Assembly: GCA_023014485.1 (NCBI GenBank)
Contig: JAJOZX010000922.1
Coordinates: forward strand, 315,001-379,000
Reading direction: 5' to 3'
DNA: 64,000 nt
From: Bathynomus jamesi
Lineage: Eukaryota > Arthropoda > Malacostraca > Isopoda > Cirolanidae
Shown here: piece by piece, positions 13,192-25,400 of the stretch
Layout: every line of letters starts with the position of its first letter
Position numbering within the stretch: position 1 is the first letter of the stretch
The notes under the pieces: generated by a model
Seen by the model: only the letters and a program-made list of their open reading frames with translations
Told to the model about the DNA's origin: nothing
The model's database searches: none
Made by a program: the position numbers and the translations under genes

Positions 13192-13228
<37 letters not shown>

Positions 13229-13461
13229 TACGTACTTTAGTTTTCCGAATATCAAGGTAATATCGATGTTATTTATTAGCTACAGACAATCCAGCTACGG
13301 ATATCTCCGTTTACCTCAATGAGTCTCGTGTAGTCAGTTTAGTGCAATGAAAATGTCAAGTCGTAAATCAATAAGATTTTTCGAAGTTTTTCATGTTACA
13401 TTTGGTAATTAGTGAATATGTATAAATTCCTTAACAGTAGGAAGTTGTTATGCGTGCCATA

Positions 13462-13493
<32 letters not shown>

Positions 13494-16400
13494 CAGTTCA
13501 ATACCTTGAAATCTTTGAATGTTGTAACGATAACTTGTCTCAAACATTTTAAGATGTTCAGTTTTTAAAGGACTTCTATTTTTATTATTTCAATTTAGTT
13601 TAACGGAGAAACTGTTCGAGGGTGTCCCTTTATGTGCCGCGTTTCCGACACTTCTCGAGTAAGTCTAACCTTAAGGCATCTTGAGCTGATTCCTGTGGGT
13701 CAACCTGCCGCATTCAACATCGCTGTCGATGGGGGAGGATCAGCGGAACTCACAGTTACAGTTCGAAGTGAGTGTGCGGCATAAATTTGCGAACTGCAGT
13801 AATTCTTACGCTGTAATGTTCTATATATGTGGTTATAGTGTCTTTTATGGTACAACCTAAACAATGATTTTTGTCAGTTGGGAAAAAGTCTAATTAAAAT
13901 TTAAGAGTATGTTTACGTTTTAAAGTTGTTTTAAACGCATGATATTTGTTTTTATGCTTAATTGAACATCATATTTAGGGCACTTTCATATCTCAGAGTT
14001 TGAAATTTATCTTGCGTGACTCGAGTTAAGTTTATTTTAATTAAAAAGGAAACTCAAAAGCCATTATCCAATTCTCCACGGGATGGGCGTGTCACTTGAA
14101 CTTAGACCTAAGACACGCAACCCGCTCTTATACGGGATCATAGCCGGTAATAAAGAATACCCCAACCTCAAAGATTCAGTATCATCTTTAATGAAAAGGT
14201 TGGGGTCATACTTCTAGTGATACGTCGGATGAGACCAGTCTCCATTTACGCACCTCCCACAAACCGCTTATATTCTTCACTGTTTCTCGTCAACTCTTGG
14301 GCCACATTTATATAAACTCCGCTTCTCACACCTACACACACATTATTATTCACCATTTTTATAGTTCTAGCCTTACTCATTCTCCACATGACCATACCAA
14401 CGCAACATGTTTTCATCTATCTTCATTTCACACCTTTTCCAAACATCATCTTTTCTTACTGTGCGAATCTGTTTTAACTTCAGTCATGCTCCTCAAATTA
14501 TTCGTTTTAAGCTCTCGAACTTTTGGCAACAAACTGTCTTGCTAAACAGGTGTCACCTCCATGCGAAAAATAAGTGAAACAATTGAAGATTAAGTCGAGT
14601 CACTGTAAATTAAGGTTAACGCGTAAAATAATATGTAGTCCTGTGAAACTGCTTCCCACCAACTTTAAGAATATATTTTTTATTAATTTAAAGTTAATTA
14701 TTGCAAATTGTTTTAAAAAATGTATCCTTTCTTATTGATCTTTTAACCCCTATTTCACGCGTCTTAAACCTCAGTTTCCGGGATTATGACATCTGATCGA
14801 CTTGACATTCTATTGACGAGTATATTGTGGATTAGATTAAGTTAGGATGTTAGATTAGCATTGTTAGTTTAAGTTAATTTTTTAGTGTCGATGTTATGGT
14901 CTTGTCGATCCAATGGGTATAGGTTCGAAATGTCACCATTTTACTTTATAAAAAGGTTTGTTATATTTCAGCACCGAGTCACACAACCCTCCCCGTCAGA
15001 GTTTCTGGGAGTGTTCGCCAGGGTTTCAGCGCCGAATTTACTCCTGTTGAGGTGGGAGCTCACACCATTATCGTCAATTACAACGATTCGACCGTATCGG
15101 GCACGCCCTTCACCTGTAAGGTGTATGACGCAAGCAAAGTGGTAGTCTCTCACCTGCCTAGAGGCGCTATTGGCAAGACGCTTCAATTTATAGGTAATAA
15201 ATGGAAGATACAAACCTTAATCCTTTATGGTATTTTTAGGGATCGGTAAAAATGTTTACAAAATTAATGGTGAGACCTAATGATTGATGATGAAGTTAGA
15301 AAAATGCATTTGTAGTTTTCACTGGTTTATTGTGGCAGTTATAATCTTTTATTAGGCTTCATATGTGATTATTATCGCTTAATTCTTCTTATAAAGACAC
15401 CGAGACTGTAGAATATATGACAGTCCTTCAGAGACATTTAATTATGAGAAACTTTTCTTTAAAAAAAAGTGAAACGATGAACAAACTCATAAAGCGAATG
15501 AAATTTAATTCTCTCTCTCTCCCTCTCTCGTCCAGTTGACGCTTCTGAAGCAGGAGAAGGGAACCTCGAAATCAGTATTAGCGCCGCCGGGAGAAATATT
15601 CCGACCCAAGTTCACCCACAAGGATCAGCAAGGTAAATGTCATATCTAAATTTCATGGGCAACTCTGGCATAGAGAGTCCTGAGTGAAGTCTGAAAAAGA
15701 GGGAGATCAGTAATGAGACTGATGTTCGTAATTTCTTTAGTCTGACCATAATATCAAATGATGATGGGGGTGTGGGGGACACTTTTTCCGGTTGGTGGTA
15801 ATGCCATATCCTCGTCTCACTGGGTCCCTTGTGGATGAAGAACGTAAAAATAAGCAACCAACCATCATGGCACTGGCACGTTTCTTATAATGATTCTGAC
15901 ATACCTTATGGTATTCACTTTAATAATATATTTTAGTTGGTTCCCACTAAAATATATATAATTTTGACCACTTTTTTTTTTCTTTTTACTAACTTAAATT
16001 TTTTCAGGTTTGCTGTAGCTTTCGTGCCCCTAGAAGCGATCGATCACATCATCAACATTTCGTTCAACAAGGAACCAGTCCCAGGTTCTCCATTTGTCGC
16101 AAAGGTATTGGAATGATTTAGTTTTTTTCATTTATTATACTTTCGACGAAGTGTTAAAATGTATCAACACTCGAAAACTCGAAATCCGTTAAAATTTACA
16201 TTCGATAATCTATGTGAATACATTCCTTTTGTCTTCAGGTCCAAGCAGATCCAAACCGCATTGTCGTGAGCGGACAAGCTCTTGCAGCAACGGCTGTCAA
16301 CAAAACCTCCTTTTTCACAATTTCAAATGTGACAGGTTCCGTTGAAGATGTCGAAGTGTCTGTCGAAGGTAAGGCCTCGCCTTTCTACTACTTATTAACA

Positions 16401-19400
16401 AAAGACTTAATTACTATCATCTATTTTTTTTTTTACCCTGGACGCCTACAAATTTTTCCCCCATTTTTTATCTTCTACACGCCATTTTTTTTTTCCCAAC
16501 AAATCGGTTCAAGATACAACTAATTTTAAACCATGAGCAGTGAGCACAATCTTTATACTATTATTTGTGTTGTTTTTTTCTGTATATACGAGTATCTCGT
16601 GGCTCGATCGGTTAGGGCGCCGCTCGGCAGTGCTGAGACTCCGCTGAGTCGTGGGTTCAAACCCACTGCTGCCTAGATCTGGGCGGTTGTCTTTTCCGTA
16701 TCTTACGTCACGACGAAGCGGCGGGCCGGCCACCCCTTTTAATAAACTCGAGCTAAGGTAGCTGAGGCTCGGAGCCCTTTCCCCTCACTTCCTTGGGGAT
16801 ATGAGACATGGATGTTGCCTTTTTTCCATCAGTATATCCGTGGTATATTCCTTTTCCTTTAATATTTCATCATCAAGATTCTTTACTGAAATTCACACAG
16901 AGGGGAAACGAAAAAAATATCTATATTTAAACTATATTTGCAGTATTAAATAATGCAGTAGGCCTATATATATATTATATATATGAAACTATAACTAATA
17001 CCATATTTTGCGATTCCTTATACGCCCTTTGCGATAGCTGGAGATTCAAAACTAATCTTAAAATTTTTTTAGCATTGACAAACTTACTTCCTAAGGACGA
17101 GACGAGAGACCAAATACAATCGACGTATTTTTTCTTAATTTTTCTTTTGTATTATTTAATTTGTAAAATGAATGATAAAAAAAAAAAAAAAATCCTCTAA
17201 TGTATTTACAATATTATATTATTACCATCATGGCTTAAGCATGATCTTTACTGTTCAGAAATATTAATCTAAAAACATCTTCAAACAAAATGTTTTCTAA
17301 TACATTTTACAGTTTCAAATGAAAGATCTCTTCCGTTTTCAGGACATTCCCGCAAACAGCAGCGGTCGTTTTGAATCACACAATCCTAAAGTATCAAACA
17401 AAATTTTTTATATATATATAAAGTGTCCCATCCACCGAAAATGATTTTGCATTTACTCTTAACCAGCTACTAAGCGTTCTCTAATGAAAACACATTATAA
17501 CTTAAATAAATGGTTCATGTATTTTAATAGCATGCTCTATAAACATTAACATTTACCGTTTTTATTACACACATTATTTTGAGAACAAAATAGCTTTGCT
17601 TCCCGTTCAATATTATCACTTTTTTTTTTTTTTTATTATACCCTTTTGAAGGTATAAAACTGCATGTGAATTTATTTGATTTCAGACAGATACGAACCGA
17701 CTTCAGTATTAGATGCATTAAGATACCGACTGAGCAAAATAGTATGATTAATATATGACTATATTAATATTTTCTTTCGACTTGCAGACTGTTCGGACGA
17801 CGATAGATGTATAATATTAAAGATTTAAATTTTTTTTTAAGGTCTCGTATTTAATCTTATTTAGGTTTTACTTCAGCATTTTTAACCTTTTCACTAAACT
17901 TTTGAACTTGTTTGAACTATCCTCTAAATAACAATGGATGACTTGAAATGCATAAATATTTTTTTTTCTCCTAGAATTAACAGTGATGGGTTAACACCAT
18001 TCATTCATGCTACTATTAATTGTGTTATGATGTTGAAGGGTTTATAGCTTTTCATGGCTTTTCTCTCACTGACTGCTTTTACATTAACGTAATTTTTAAT
18101 GTACAAATCATTAGTGAAAACAAGTGTTTAAGTTTAAAGTTTTTCTTTGCTTTAGCATTTATTTTATAAATGCTTGTATACCCTATGCGTAAAAATATAT
18201 GTTTAACCCATTATCCCTATAATCCTTTATATGTATACCCCCCCTTGATCAGTCCCAAACCCTATTATAAGTATAATTATATAAACACGTTCAATCGATT
18301 GACAACGACCCTGATTTGCGATCCTTCGTTCATTCCAACCTTCGACTTAAACTATTGCCGTTCTGCCGAGTTTAGGACCTTCAGCCATTCCCGTCGCGGC
18401 CCAAGTTCGAGACAACAAAGACGGGACGTTTCGGGTCGAATACTCTCCCAGATCTACCGGAGAACATCGGATTCATGTCTCGTACGCCGGGGAAAATATT
18501 CCCGGTTCCCCTTTTTGCTGCAAAGTTTACGACGTCAATGCGATAAAAGTGAGACCAGCGGAAAGAGGGATGGTTGGAAAGCCAGTTACTTTCTTAGGTA
18601 AGAAAGTTAAAAAAAAAAATCATCTTGTTTAGATATTTTTACAACCCTATTTAAAATTGTTTTGTGGTATTTGTTAAAATAATTTGACAATTAACGAATT
18701 CGAAGAGATTTTATGGTAAAATCTGAAGCAGCAAAACTTTTCTCTTTGTTAAAAGTTTACTGTTAATCGCATAATAAAATTTAAAAAGATTGTAAATAAT
18801 ACAGTAATGAAGAAGAACTTCAAACATTAAAAAGCAGAAACAGTTTCTATAATAATTTATTTTCAGAAATCGTCTTTAAATGCCATTCACTTTAAACTTG
18901 GTTCTTTTACAAATTTCTCGTTAATTTATCCGCTGTAAAAGTTTATAATTAATTTATTTTACCAGTGGAAACGAACAACGCTGGCCCCGGGAATTTGGAA
19001 GTGACTGTGAATGGAGGTCAGGTTCCAACGGGGGCGCAGGCGCAAGGGAATCATGTTTACGCTATTTCCTTCACTCCGAAAGAGGCGAAACCGCACGTTG
19101 TCGAACTGAGCTTCAACGGAGAGAACGTGCCTGGGTCTCCTTTCACCTGCACCGTTGTGGACGTTTCGCGAGTGACGGTCTCCGGTGCAGGCTTGGAGAA
19201 GGTCCCCGTCAATTCAGTCGCCTCTTTCATCGTCGACACGCAGGTAATTACTGATTGCTGATTATGGTATTACTCGACTCCTAATCTAGTGTAACGAAGA
19301 TTATTCTTTTATGAACGTTATATTTGTTTCTGTTAGTGATTTAAGCCAAAGATTATTTATAACAAGATCCGAAACTTCGCCCACTTTTGTGTTAGCCTTT

Positions 19401-22400
19401 TTTCTCTTCTGCCGTCTAGTGTTTGGAAAAGGAACTAAATTACCCACTGAAGAACTTTGAGCTTAAATTATATTTTAATATTTATTATTATTATTATATA
19501 GTTTAATATTTAACCAAATGTAGGATTATATAATGAATTAATCATAGAGGCTTGTATGTTTTTGAAGAGTACTATAATATTCGGTTCTCGTTAATATATT
19601 TCTAAATCAGGCAAGTATGCCCTTGTGCAAAACTTAGTTCTCAATTCAATCGCCATGTGACGCGTATCTACAATTCATTTGACGGGATAACTCGCTAAAT
19701 AATAAAAAATGTCAGTTTCGTATCTTTTTAATATATTCTTCGTTTAAATGTTGTTAATGAAATTATCTGCAAAAAGGAAGTTATACGATGACGACTTTAG
19801 CATTAGGATTCACTAATTCTAGCAGATCGCTATATGAAAATGGAGTGAAGCTTTAGATTATTTTTGGAATATTTAAAGCTTATAAGTACATAAATGAGAA
19901 ACTGTATTTACTGTATTTAACATTTACTTTTAGGCAACTGTTGATCAACTGAGCGTCAACATACTTTCTCCTTCTCGTCATGTGGTCAACCCAAAAATTA
20001 TCGCCATCGGCGATGGAAAGATCAAAGTAGAGTACACGCCTACAGAAGTTGGTAAGTTCACTACGCTATCTATCTATAGCAGAGCTTTCCAAACTTTTAA
20101 CGTTGGCGACAAACTATTTAAGCATAACAGTTTTCACGACACATTAATTAATTTTTGTTATCAAATATCAGATAATTTTTCAGTAGGTGGTTTATCTTGT
20201 AGCCGATTTTGTTGATAGAAAAATCAAAATTTTCAAAATACAAAAAACACTAATGTGTCGCGACACACCAGTTTGGAAAGCTCTGATCTATAGTCTTTCA
20301 CCAAGGTCGAGATACACTGGACCACAGTTATCTTGACTTTGGTGGTGGATGGTATTGCTAGTTTGTAAAATTCAGAAGTTGACAATTCTCACTTTTTAAA
20401 AGAAAATAGAAATCAAAGTTACGGAAATATACACACGCATATTTTTATTTAATTGATAGGTGATCACGGCTTGGAAATTCGAGTAGGCGGAGTTCTCGTT
20501 CCGGGAGCCCCGTTCTTGGTTAAAGCGTATGATTCAACCAAAGTAAAAGTTACTGATGTCACCTCAGGAGTCGTTGCAAAGCCAGTTTATTTCTCAAGTA
20601 AGTCCGAATCGACATTTATAGCGAATGTTTACATTACGTAAATGAAATTAACTAATTAAAGGCACCTCCTTTACGTATGAAATCTGAAATGAAAATGAAA
20701 TTTACTTTGTATTTCATACATTACATAAATCTTAAGCACTAAAACTATATAACATTAAACAATAATTTAAACTTGGCTAAATAAAAAACCTGCATCATTT
20801 TTTAGTTGATGCTTCCCAAGCGGGTGCTGGAAATTTGGAGATCATCGTCTCCGTAAATGGACGAAATGTCCCAAATTATGTCCAGTCTGAAGGTCACGCG
20901 AGGTTTAGAGTGAATTTCAAGCCAAAGGAAGCTGCAATCCACACACTTTCTGTCAAGTTCAATGGAGAACCTGTGCCTGGTAAGTTCTCACATTAAATAG
21001 GTAAGAGAGAATCTTAAGTACTAAGAATATTGAGCTAATAGTATCAGGTTAAAAATTGAACTATAAATAACAAAACGCACGAATAAGAATCTAATAATAA
21101 TTTTCTCTTAAAGGATCCCCATTCCAATGTCGAGTGACTGACAGCAGTCACGTAGTTGTCTCCGGACCCGGAATAAAAATGGCGTCTTTGGCACGATCTG
21201 CAGTTTTCACGGTTGATCCAAGAGGAGCTGAAGTAGGTGACTGCAACATTCAAGTAACATCACCTTCTGGAGCTCGTGTTACTGTTGAAATAGACGGAGA
21301 ACTTCCAAAGAAATTATCAGCAGAATTTCAACCTTTGGAAGTCGGACCTCACACAGTCAATGTTTACATAGACGGAGAAGCAGTTGGCGGGTCTCCATTC
21401 ACGTGTAACATTTATGATGTCACTAAAGTGAATGTCACTGGACTCGAAAACACAAAGGTATATTTTATCTGTTTGTTAGTTTATTCCTTACTCGCATTTG
21501 TATAAGGCTTCCCACTCTTAGTTGGTCTTTAGCGTTGTTTACTTTTCAATAATTTTGGTGTAATATTTTTCAGATAAACCGTCCTGTAACTTTCACTGTA
21601 GACGCGTCGCAGGCTGGGGAAGGTACATTGGAGTTGGTGGTCACGACTGCAAAGGCTTCTGTCAGAGCCGAGGTAGCCGCTCGGTCGCGTGGCCTGTACG
21701 ACGTAACCTTTACACCTCACGAGCCAATCGCTCACTTCGTAAACATCACGTTCAATGAGGAAGAAGTATTCGGTTAGTTGGAGTTACTTTACAGTACAAA
21801 CAACTCGGTTTCTGTATTCATACACGTTATACTGCTTTAAAAGAAGCATCTTTCTAATATCATCGTAAAGAAACTTGTTTAACGGAAATTTGAATCTTGA
21901 ATTAATAATTTATTGCCCTAAATTATACTTTTAGGATCGCCATTCAAATGCGAGGTAAGAGAACTTGAACCTCGGGAGATAAAGAACTTAAAACGAAAGG
22001 AAAGTCAGATGGTAACAGCCAAAGGAGAAGGTCTTAAACAGGTAAAAATAATATACATTAGCCTTTTACATCGGAATGATGTTGAGATACGTTTAATCAT
22101 TTCTAAAGGTAGAGCCTCCCTTTCAAGGAGATAATCAGTCAGTTCTCATATGTTATAATTGATATTGTCAATATTTGAAAGGAATTGTAAATAAAGTTCA
22201 GGGAAAAATTCTAGTACAGAATCATGTGTTTCACAAATAGAACCTAAACTCAGTCGAAAGTAAATGGGCAAATTATTGTGTCCTATATGATGTACGAGAT
22301 TTTCTTTCGTAACCAGGGAGAAACAGTATCTGATCCCTAATGATTTTTAATTGAATTATACATTCCTTTGTAACTTAGGTCGTAGCTGGAAATCTTGCTT

Positions 22401-25400
22401 CGTTCACCGTGGACACGAAGGGACTCGAGGGAGAGCTTGATATTCAAGTGACTGGACCCGATGGAGACCAAGTGCCAGCCAGGTTGTTTAAGATGCTAAA
22501 TGGAATTCATAGAGCTGAATATCGCGTTACACAAGTAAGATTTTATTTTTATAAGTTTTAACTTAATACTTAACTTATATCACTGGAAAAGATTACGTAA
22601 GTTAAAGCCTTAGTCGTTGGAAAGAAGGGAGAGATACGTCATAATTTACACATTGAAAATAATAGAGAAACTAGTTCCCCATCTCAAACAGAACTCTGTA
22701 CCCATCCAAACAACATAGGAAAAGTAGAATGTGTAGTATTCCCAAACTAAAAGCCAGGCAAGAAACAACCTCAAACCCTGAAGGAAAATAGCTTTGTTGT
22801 CAGAGGGCCAACACTATTTAACTAGTTTCCCAAAGAACTTCCGAACACGAATGGTGTCGATGTGGAAATCTTCGAAAGAAGACCAGACACATGGCTCAGG
22901 ACAATCCCGGTGCACCTGGCTATGTGAGATGAAGAGCTCGAGAAGAGCAATTCTCTCCTTCAAACCAATTCTAGAGGTAGGGGCATAAGCCTGACCTTCC
23001 CGCGATGAGAGATTGGCGCGCGGAACTATTACAGGGTTACATTTCTGAAGCTTTTTATCAGGTACTTGTAGCATAACTACATAGTATTTGTTACTTCTGT
23101 TTTCAGGTTGGTTCTTATAATGTCGCGGTTCTCCACCAAGGCGTGCCAATCAGTGGAACGCCATATTTGGTAGAGGCCGCTGACCCTTTGAAAGTGCATC
23201 TGCAATCCTCCGCTCAGTGCTTTTCCGGCCAGGAATACGGGTTAAGAGTAGATGCATCTGACGCAGGACGTGGCGCATTATCTGTTGGCGTTAAAGCGGC
23301 TGGTCAAGAGGTCAAACACTCGATTAGAGATCTCGGAGGAGGAATGTATCAAGTTCTCTTCTATCCCCAGGTGCCTATCCCGCATAAAGTGGACGTCAGA
23401 TACAATGGAATTCCAGTTAAAGGTTCGTCATAAATTAATTTTACTAAATGTTGTCACCTGTTGGTTACCTTTGTTAGTGACTTTCTTCAGAGGAGTTAAA
23501 TTATTTTGGTTTCTTTTTTTTTCATTTTAGGAGCACCTTTCGATATACCAGTAAGAAACCCTGCAACTGGTCAGGCGGTTACAGCCACTGGGTTGGGTTT
23601 ACATCATGCAAGAGTCAGCAAAGCTGTGTCCTTTGTCATAGAAACAATGGGTCGCCCCTCGAAGGAATTTGATGTAATAATCACTGGCCCTCACGACTGG
23701 GCAGTTCCCGTTAAATGTTACCAACAGAAGGATGGCAATTTGTTGGCGGAATATACTCCTCATACGCCGGGCAATTATCAGATCGATGTTCTGTGCGCGG
23801 GGAAACACGTCAGAGGGTCTCCATTCACCTGCACAGCGTACGATGCATCGAAAGTCGTTCTTGAACAAACTAAAGCGAACATCTCTGTTGGAGATAATTG
23901 TGTATTCAAAAGTAAGTGATTAACATTGATTAATAGACTGAAAGCAACAAATATCACGTGCAATAATGTTTGAAAATCATAGCAATAACTTTTGTAACTT
24001 CAAGGAATTACTAATAAGTAGACTTGTTAACTGCTTTTATTTTAATTTACAGTGGATAAATCTGAAGCTGGAACAGCCGACATGGAAGTTCAAGTAATCA
24101 CTCCTTCAGGGCGAAGTTTACCGTTAGAGGTTAAAAGTACACCAACAAATGACGTCGTTGAGTGGCAACCTGAAGCCCCTGGTCAATACAAAGTGGAAGT
24201 TAGTTACGGAGGAGAGGAGGTAATTCAACCCTTTAATTTTAAACATGTGGTGTATAATTCGATGTCTCGTCTATACTGTAAATATTATTAAGTTATTTAT
24301 ATAAATCCCTATTCATTATTAGGTTCCAGGATCTCCTATTTATGTGGATGTTGGAGAATCTGGCTTGGCCTCTGTATCCGGTCCTGGGCTAATTTCTGGA
24401 AGGGTAGACACCCCAGGCTTGTTTACTATTGATGGCAGAGGACTACTCGGAGAACCTCAAGTTACTGTTGATGGTCCTGACAGTGTAGCGAGAGTCAGTA
24501 TTAGACAACAAGAAGAAGGACTTTATCAGGTAAAAAAGTTTAATAGTTTTAATATATAGAAATTACAATCATTTAAAAATACAAGATTAAAAAATACAGA
24601 TTCTTCATCATGATTTCTCAAAAATTTAGGTAACTTACGTACCTCATGAAGTTGGAATCTTCGACATTCGGGTCCAATGGAACAAAAAGGATGTCTCAGG
24701 AAGCCCCTTCCACCCGAAGATCGTCGACTTGAAGAAGGTCGCTTGATTGGAGGATGGGAAAGTTTAACAGACGATGAAGGGAAACTGGACCTCATCCCCA
24801 GGGAAGAAAAGCGCTTAACATTCGATGTGAGTGAAGCGGGTCCAGGTCGTCTAAAATCAGAGATTACTTATGATGGCAAAGCGATTGAAAGCGCGGCTGA
24901 GCAGAGCGGATCGAGAGTTAGAGTTCTCTTCACCCCTCCAACCGATGGTCAGTACGAACTCAAGTTCTGGTACAACGATATATCTTTACCAGAGTCCCCT
25001 CTGAAGGGGTGGGTACCTCCTGCTACGACAGGCGATCACACGAGGGTGACTTTGAGAGGTCACGGTCTTACCTCCGCCCGATGTGGCGCTGAGGCAGAGT
25101 TTACTATTGATGGGTCAGGAGCTGGCCCTGGCACTCCCGATGTAACTATGAGTGGCACTAAAACTGATATTCATGTCGGACTTGCAAGCGAAGGAAATGG
25201 AGTTTGGCACGCTAAATACACACCAATAGTGGCTGGTGCTTATCTCTTGAATGTAATGTGGAATGACAGACAAGTTCGGGGATGTCCTCTGAAAGTAAAT
25301 GTAGAAAGTGTCGCCGATGCCTCCAAAGTCCTTTGCTCGGGCGATGGACTCCGTCATGGAATGGTTGGCCAAGAAATAAAATCATTTATAGACACAAGGA

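Noticed and set aside
14297..14545. Plus frame in the intron between exons 4 and 5.
   Set aside because: Ser/His-rich low-complexity text, no filamin or other motif, no splice pattern.
24738..24775. A mini-intron (GT at 24738, AG at 24770) that might repair the filamin frameshift.
   Set aside because: It would be about 33 nt long, and the joined frame does not match the [15 protein letters not shown] continuation.
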